Shown: positions 60,125 to 64,000 of the stretch, piece after piece
Position numbering within the stretch: the stretch's first letter is position 1
How the letters are laid out: the number at the start of each line of letters is the position of its first letter
Assembly (NCBI RefSeq): GCF_012849095.1
Contig: NZ_CP051680.1
Coordinates: forward strand, 4,991,501-5,055,500
Origin: Cohnella herbarum
Lineage (GTDB): Bacteria > Bacillota > Bacilli > Paenibacillales > Paenibacillaceae
Length of the DNA: 64,000 nt
Reading direction: 5' to 3'
Position numbers and translations under genes: made by a program
Notes under the pieces: generated by a model
What the model was told of the DNA's origin: nothing
Database searches by the model: none
Seen by the model: only the letters and a program-made list of their open reading frames with translations

Positions 60125-61129
60125 ATGACGAATAGAAGATCCATCCCTTTTACATATAAACTCATCGGCGCCGTCGTTGCGTTTATTGGCATGTTTATCG
60201 TTTCCATGATATTCGGCGCGGCGGATACGACGTTCAAAGACTTTTGGCTTGCGCTGACCACTAACGACAACGGCGAGAAAGTATTGATTCTCCGGGAGCT
60301 TCGGCTGCCTCGAGAGATCGCCGGAATGTTGGTCGGAGCGGCTTTTGCCGTGTCCGGGGCGATTATGCAAGGCGTAACCCGCAACCCGTTGGCCGATCCC
60401 GGCCTGTTAGGACTGACTTCCGGCGCCAATATGGCGCTCGCGCTCGCGTTGGTGCTTATGCCCGGGCTCGATTACTTCGGCATTATGATCGCTTGCTTCT
60501 TCGGAGCCGCATTGGGCGCTGCCCTTGTTCTCGTGCTAGGCGCCGTGCGCAAAGGGAGCCTTTCCCCGATTCGAATCGTTCTGGCCGGAGCTGCCGTATC
60601 CGCATTCTTGTACGCGATATCCGAAGGCGTCAGCATTGTCTTCAAGATCTCGAAGGACGTCTCCATGTGGACGGCCGGAGGACTCATCGGTACGACTTGG
60701 GGCCACCTTCAAGCGATCGGTCCGGTGATCGTCATCGGAGTGCTGATCGCCGTCTTCCTGGCGAACCAGGTTACGATTCTAAGCCTAAGCGACGAAGTCG
60801 CGGCGGGATTGGGACAGCGGCTCGTACTGGTCAAAAGCATCATGTTCGTCTTAGTCATTCTCCTAACGGGCGCATCGGTTGCGCTGGTCGGCAATATGGC
60901 TTTTGTCGGACTCATGATTCCGCATATCGTCAGATCGATCGTAGGGACCGATTATCGCTACGTTATCCCATTCTCCGCTATTACGGGGGGAACGTTCATG
61001 CTGCTGGCAGATACGTTAGGGCGCACCATTAATTCGCCGTACGAGACGCCCGTCGCGGCGATCGTCGCGATTATCGGCTTGCCCTTCTTCTTATTCGTCA
61101 TCCATAGAGGAGGCAAAGCTCTCTCATGA
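60125..61129 (+). CDS. Iron-siderophore ABC transporter permease (FecCD type)
   Basis: 334 residues with nine or ten membrane segments. FecCD signatures are RLPREIAGMLVGAAFAVSGAIMQGVTRNPLADPGLLGLTSGAN, LVGNMAFVGLMIPHIVRSIVG and LADTLGRTI. The stop overlaps the next start by four bases (ATGA). It forms the channel with the next protein. Confidence 0.95.
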   Translation: MTNRRSIPFTYKLIGAVVAFIGMFIVSMIFGAADTTFKDFWLALTTNDNGEKVLILRELRLPREIAGMLVGAAFAVSGAIMQGVTRNPLADPGLLGLTSGANMALALALVLMPGLDYFGIMIACFFGAALGAALVLVLGAVRKGSLSPIRIVLAGAAVSAFLYAISEGVSIVFKISKDVSMWTAGGLIGTTWGHLQAIGPVIVIGVLIAVFLANQVTILSLSDEVAAGLGQRLVLVKSIMFVLVILLTGASVALVGNMAFVGLMIPHIVRSIVGTDYRYVIPFSAITGGTFMLLADTLGRTINSPYETPVAAIVAIIGLPFFLFVIHRGGKALS

Positions 61130-62133
61130 TCTTGTCCAACATCGTCCGTAAACAAAGAGCAATCGTCCTCGCCTGCCTAGGACTTATCGTAGCGACGGCC
61201 GTCATCGGAATGGGTCTTGGCTATTCCTCCCTCTCCTACGACAGGCTGATCCCCGTCCTATTCGGACACGGGACGTTTAAAGAAGACTTCGTTTTGTTTT
61301 CCGTCCGTCTTCCACGGATCCTGATCACGGTGTTGTCCGGCATGGCTCTTGCCTTATCCGGCTCGATCCTGCAAAGCATCACGCGCAACGATCTTGCGGA
61401 TCCGGGGATTATCGGCATCAACTCGGGCGCGGGCGTCGCTATCGCCGTCTTCTTCCTGTACTTCCCGATCGATGCGGGTTCGTTCGCTTACATGATTCCG
61501 TTAGTTGCTTTCGTAGGGGCTCTAGCTACGGCATTCTTGATCTACTTATTCTCATATAATCGAATCAACGGTTTGAATCCGATTCGGCTCGTGTTGACCG
61601 GAGTCGGCTTCTCGATGGCGCTGTCCGGCATTATGATCGTGGTTATCTCGTCCGCGGAGCGGGAAAAGGTCGATTTCATCGCCAAGTGGATCGCCGGTAA
61701 TATCTGGGGCACCGATTGGCCGTTCGTGTGGGCTCTTCTGCCTTGGCTCATTCTTCTGATTCCTTTTGCGTTATATAAGTCGAGAAGCCTGAACCTGCTC
61801 GCTCTAGGCGAAGCCTCCGCCGTCGGAGTCGGCGTGAAAGTGGAACGTGAACGCGCCATCCTGCTTCTGGCGGCTGTCGCGGCGGCTGCTTCCGCGGTTT
61901 CCGTAACGGGAGGAATCGCATTCATCGGACTGATGGCTCCGCATATCGCGAAAGCGTTGGTAGGACCGCGTAATCAGCTATTCATTCCGGTCGCCGTGTT
62001 ACTGGGAGGATGGTTATTGCTGGTCGCGGATACGATCGGTCGCAACGTCGCGGATCCCACCGGCATTCCCGCCGGAATTATGGTTTCGTTAATCGGGGTT
62101 CCGTATTTCGCGTATTTGCTACTGAGAAAATAG
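61126..62133 (+). CDS. Iron-siderophore ABC transporter permease (FecCD type)
   Basis: 335 residues with nine or ten membrane segments. Signatures are RLPRILITVLSGMALALSGSILQSITRNDLADPGIIGINSGAG, GGIAFIGLMAPHIAKALVG and VADTIGRNVADP. It is translationally coupled to the previous permease. It is convergent with the alpha/beta hydrolase gene 23 bases later. Confidence 0.95.
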   Translation: MILSNIVRKQRAIVLACLGLIVATAVIGMGLGYSSLSYDRLIPVLFGHGTFKEDFVLFSVRLPRILITVLSGMALALSGSILQSITRNDLADPGIIGINSGAGVAIAVFFLYFPIDAGSFAYMIPLVAFVGALATAFLIYLFSYNRINGLNPIRLVLTGVGFSMALSGIMIVVISSAEREKVDFIAKWIAGNIWGTDWPFVWALLPWLILLIPFALYKSRSLNLLALGEASAVGVGVKVERERAILLLAAVAAAASAVSVTGGIAFIGLMAPHIAKALVGPRNQLFIPVAVLLGGWLLLVADTIGRNVADPTGIPAGIMVSLIGVPYFAYLLLRK

Positions 62134-62156
62134 CCGGTTCGGAAGCCCCGCGGCAT

Positions 62157-62885
62157 CTATTTCAATTCCGAGAGAAACTCGAGCAGCATCCGACGCAATC
62201 CAACCGGGTCGCCGAGCATCGGCAGATGTCCGGCGTTCAAGTTCGCGACTCGATTCGGGGCCAAGCGAAGGATCATCTTATCCTGAAGCGCCGGACTGAA
62301 CGCTTTGTCCTTGTCCAGCTTCACGTACAGCTTCGGTACGTTCGGCAAAGAAGACTCTACCGGATCCGTGTATACGCGAACCGATTCCGGTACGAATCGC
62401 CGCACGATCCGCGCGGAATCTTCCTCCGTAAGATCGTTGCACAATCCCGCGCGGATCGACTTCTCCGGCGGCTTCGTGCCCATTTTCTTCAGAATTAGGG
62501 ACATCATCCACCTCTTGGGGAGCGGCAACGTCGAGAGAAAAGATCCCCCTGCCTTAGGAATGGCCGCCCCGACGGCGATGAACCCCGCCAATCGATCGGA
62601 GAATTCGGAAGCCGCTTGCATAGCGACAACGCCTCCTAACGAGTGGGCCACGATAACGAATCTCTCGACCTCCCACTCGTTTACCTGCTTTCTCACGTGC
62701 GTGGAATAATCCTCCAGCGTTAACTCCCGCCTTGTTTCGTACGGCTCCGACCTCATCGGAAAATCCGCCAGCAAATAGGGACATTCGAGCTCCTTCGCCG
62801 TCCTCTCCCACACTTGGCGCTCTAATCCCGCTCCGTATATAAATAAAAATCCGATTTCTTTCGATGCCCGCTTCATTATTGTCAT
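62157..62885 (-). CDS. Alpha/beta hydrolase
   Basis: 242 residues, predicted serine hydrolase. The nucleophile elbow is VAHSLGG (Ser at about residue 83). The acid is probably an Asp in the KLDKDKAF or TDPVE region and the catalytic His in NAGHLPMLGDP near the end. IYGAGLERQVWE carries the oxyanion region. I chose the ATG at 62885, with GGAGG nine bases upstream; a frame 62 residues longer would run through the operator of the divergent WYL gene. Substrate unknown. Confidence 0.88.
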   Translation of the reverse strand: MTIMKRASKEIGFLFIYGAGLERQVWERTAKELECPYLLADFPMRSEPYETRRELTLEDYSTHVRKQVNEWEVERFVIVAHSLGGVVAMQAASEFSDRLAGFIAVGAAIPKAGGSFLSTLPLPKRWMMSLILKKMGTKPPEKSIRAGLCNDLTEEDSARIVRRFVPESVRVYTDPVESSLPNVPKLYVKLDKDKAFSPALQDKMILRLAPNRVANLNAGHLPMLGDPVGLRRMLLEFLSELK

Positions 62886-62937
62886 GATCATCAGCCTCCG
62901 ATTTTGCGTTTCTCCTGCAAAATAAGAGTAACATTCA

Positions 62938-62960
62938 AATAGGACAAATTTTGTCTTATT
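62938..62960. promoter_or_regulatory. Palindrome between hydrolase and WYL regulator genes
   Basis: AATAGGACAAA-T-TTTGTCTTATT: 11-base arms with one mismatch; the inner GACAAA/TTTGTC is perfect. It is a likely operator of the WYL regulator for both divergent genes. Confidence 0.65.
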
Positions 62961-63002
62961 ATCGTGATACACTAGAAAAAAAGCCAAAGGAGCGCGCAAC
63001 GA

Positions 63003-63944
63003 ATGCAGAAGTCCCAAAGGCTCATTCAGATGATGATGCTTATTAACGCCAAGAAGGCATTCACCGTTCAAGAGCTCGCGGATGAATTCGGTTTGTCGAC
63101 CCGCACGGTGACCCGCGACTTGCAGGAGCTAAGCGAGCTCGGCGTGCCCGTCTATTCCGTTCAGGGCAGGGGAGGCGGCTATCGTCTGCTTCAGGAACGA
63201 TTGCTCCCTCCGATCGCGTTTACGGAAAGCGAAGCCGTCGCCTTGTTCATCGCCGGCCAGTCGCTACAGTACCTAGGATCGGTCCCCTTCGAAGAAGGTA
63301 CCGTCTCCGCGCTTCATAAGTTCTATCATTATTTGCCGGCCGATACGAAGAAGCAGATCGATCGGTTAAAAGACAGAGTAGCCGTCTGGAGCCCGCACCG
63401 GAAGATGTCGCCGGATTGTCTTAAAGTGCTGATGCAAGCCGTTATGACTCGCAGCGCGGTTACGATCGAATACGATTCCCGCCGCGGAACGGAACCGAGG
63501 GACATCCAGCCGGTCGGCCTCTATTCCAGCAACGGGTATTGGTATTGCCCCGCTTATTGTTTGCAACGGGAGGAATACCGCCTCTTCCGCGCGGATCGAA
63601 TCCGCTCCGCCGGCTTGAACCCGTCCATTCCTTTCCGGGACGAAGTCGACCGGAGAACGTTGCGGAACCCGCCGGACAACACCGGGGCCGAGACCCTCTC
63701 CTTCACGATCGAATTAACGCCGAACGGCGTACGATCGCTTCGATCCGATCAATGGTTCGGAAAGTCGATTAATCGGCGCGAAGACGGTAGCGGGACGGCC
63801 ACGATTCGCATTGCGGCCGAGAATCTCGCCTTCTACGCGGATCTCGCATGGGGATTAGGAGCCGATGCCCGAATTACCGAGCCGACGGAGGCTATCGAGT
63901 ATACTAAGCGCAAGATCGATGCCATGAAGTCGCTTTACGTTTGA
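63003..63944 (+). CDS. YafY-type HTH-WYL transcriptional regulator
   Basis: 313 residues. N-terminal HTH_11 (about 1-60: LIQMMMLINAKKAFTVQELADEFGLSTRTVTRDLQEL) and winged part GRGGGYRLLQERLLPPIAFTESEAVAL. The middle WYL domain (about 140-205) has the variant RDIQPVGLYSSNGYWYCPAYCLQREEYRLFRADRI, followed by a WCX-like C-terminal part. GGAGCG lies nine bases upstream of the ATG. It is divergent from the alpha/beta hydrolase and likely controls it through the palindrome at 62938. Confidence 0.93.
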   Translation: MQKSQRLIQMMMLINAKKAFTVQELADEFGLSTRTVTRDLQELSELGVPVYSVQGRGGGYRLLQERLLPPIAFTESEAVALFIAGQSLQYLGSVPFEEGTVSALHKFYHYLPADTKKQIDRLKDRVAVWSPHRKMSPDCLKVLMQAVMTRSAVTIEYDSRRGTEPRDIQPVGLYSSNGYWYCPAYCLQREEYRLFRADRIRSAGLNPSIPFRDEVDRRTLRNPPDNTGAETLSFTIELTPNGVRSLRSDQWFGKSINRREDGSGTATIRIAAENLAFYADLAWGLGADARITEPTEAIEYTKRKIDAMKSLYV

Positions 63945-63954
63945 GCCGTCCGAT

Positions 63955-64000
63955 TTATTTTAGCGTAATCCGATGCTCGGTACCGCTCTTTGCCTCGTAA
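63955..64000 (-). CDS. Possible C-terminal end of a gene cut by the window edge
   Basis: On the minus strand an open frame enters the window and ends in YEAKSGTEHRITLK and a TAA at 63957-63955. The residues look like a protein tail, but only 14 codons are visible, so this is tentative. No function can be assigned. Confidence 0.3.
   Translation of the reverse strand, partial: YEAKSGTEHRITLK

Noticed and set aside
62886..63071. Longer start for the alpha/beta hydrolase
   Set aside because: It would cross the palindrome and part of the divergent WYL gene; GGAGG fits the ATG at 62885.

Overview
The window looks like a chromosomal segment from a Gram-positive, spore-former-type member of the Paenibacillaceae (Paenibacillus/Cohnella-like). 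Supporting signs are YesM/YesN-type two-component pairs beside CUT1 sugar importers that lack their own ATPase, strong GGAGG ribosome binding sites with TTG/GTG starts, SLH-domain and lipobox export signals, perfect sigma-A promoters, a cre site, an LtaS-type enzyme, and a ComA-like regulator. No tRNA, rRNA, CRISPR array, prophage or intact transposase was seen.

Layout. 0-9 kb: an alpha-galactoside locus, with GH36 alpha-galactosidase (cut by the window edge), a sugar-binding lipoprotein and the response regulator/sensor kinase pair on the minus strand, and two permeases transcribed divergently. 9-12.3 kb: a c-di-GMP-I riboswitch leading a FapA/DUF342 gene and an HD-GYP phosphodiesterase. 12.3-17.1 kb: ilvE with a divergent LysR gene, a CAP-domain lipoprotein, and an SDR dehydrogenase divergent from a TetR gene with a clear operator. 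17.1-29.8 kb: a minus-strand surface-glycan locus, headed by a minimal SLH protein, then a double-GT2 protein, a half-glycosyltransferase, a double GT-B protein, an LtaS-like enzyme, a membrane-anchored protein and a GDPD-like protein. The last three share an unusual ILEI/FAM3-like module. 30-35.2 kb: an MFS exporter, rpiA, a zinc-ribbon/TM/repeat protein, a racemase-like protein, and a regularly phased array of five DnaA-box-like 9-mers.

35.2-40.3 kb: a second CUT1 importer operon that ends in a Cys/Met-metabolism PLP enzyme. It is controlled by a FadR-type regulator whose operator sits in the same place at two near-perfect promoters, one of which also carries a cre site. 40.4-47.6 kb: pirin, greA, two MocR regulators, two FMN split-barrel proteins, proline dehydrogenase and a stand-alone LuxR helix-turn-helix. 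47.7-53.7 kb: signalling genes (CheR, MCP, ComA-like regulator and a four-PAS kinase). 53.8-54.4 kb: the deleted remains of a Bce-type antimicrobial-peptide resistance module and a small inverted-repeat element. 54.5-64 kb: thioredoxin-like membrane protein, csaA, YhhN protein, aldo/keto reductase, rlmN, a Fur-controlled siderophore importer, an alpha/beta hydrolase and a WYL regulator.

The best candidate for something undescribed is the 17-30 kb surface-glycan locus. It combines a putative polyglycerol-phosphate-type transferase and a putative phosphodiesterase, each fused to the same module, with glycosyltransferases and an S-layer-type anchor. The DnaA-box array at 35.1 kb is the second.
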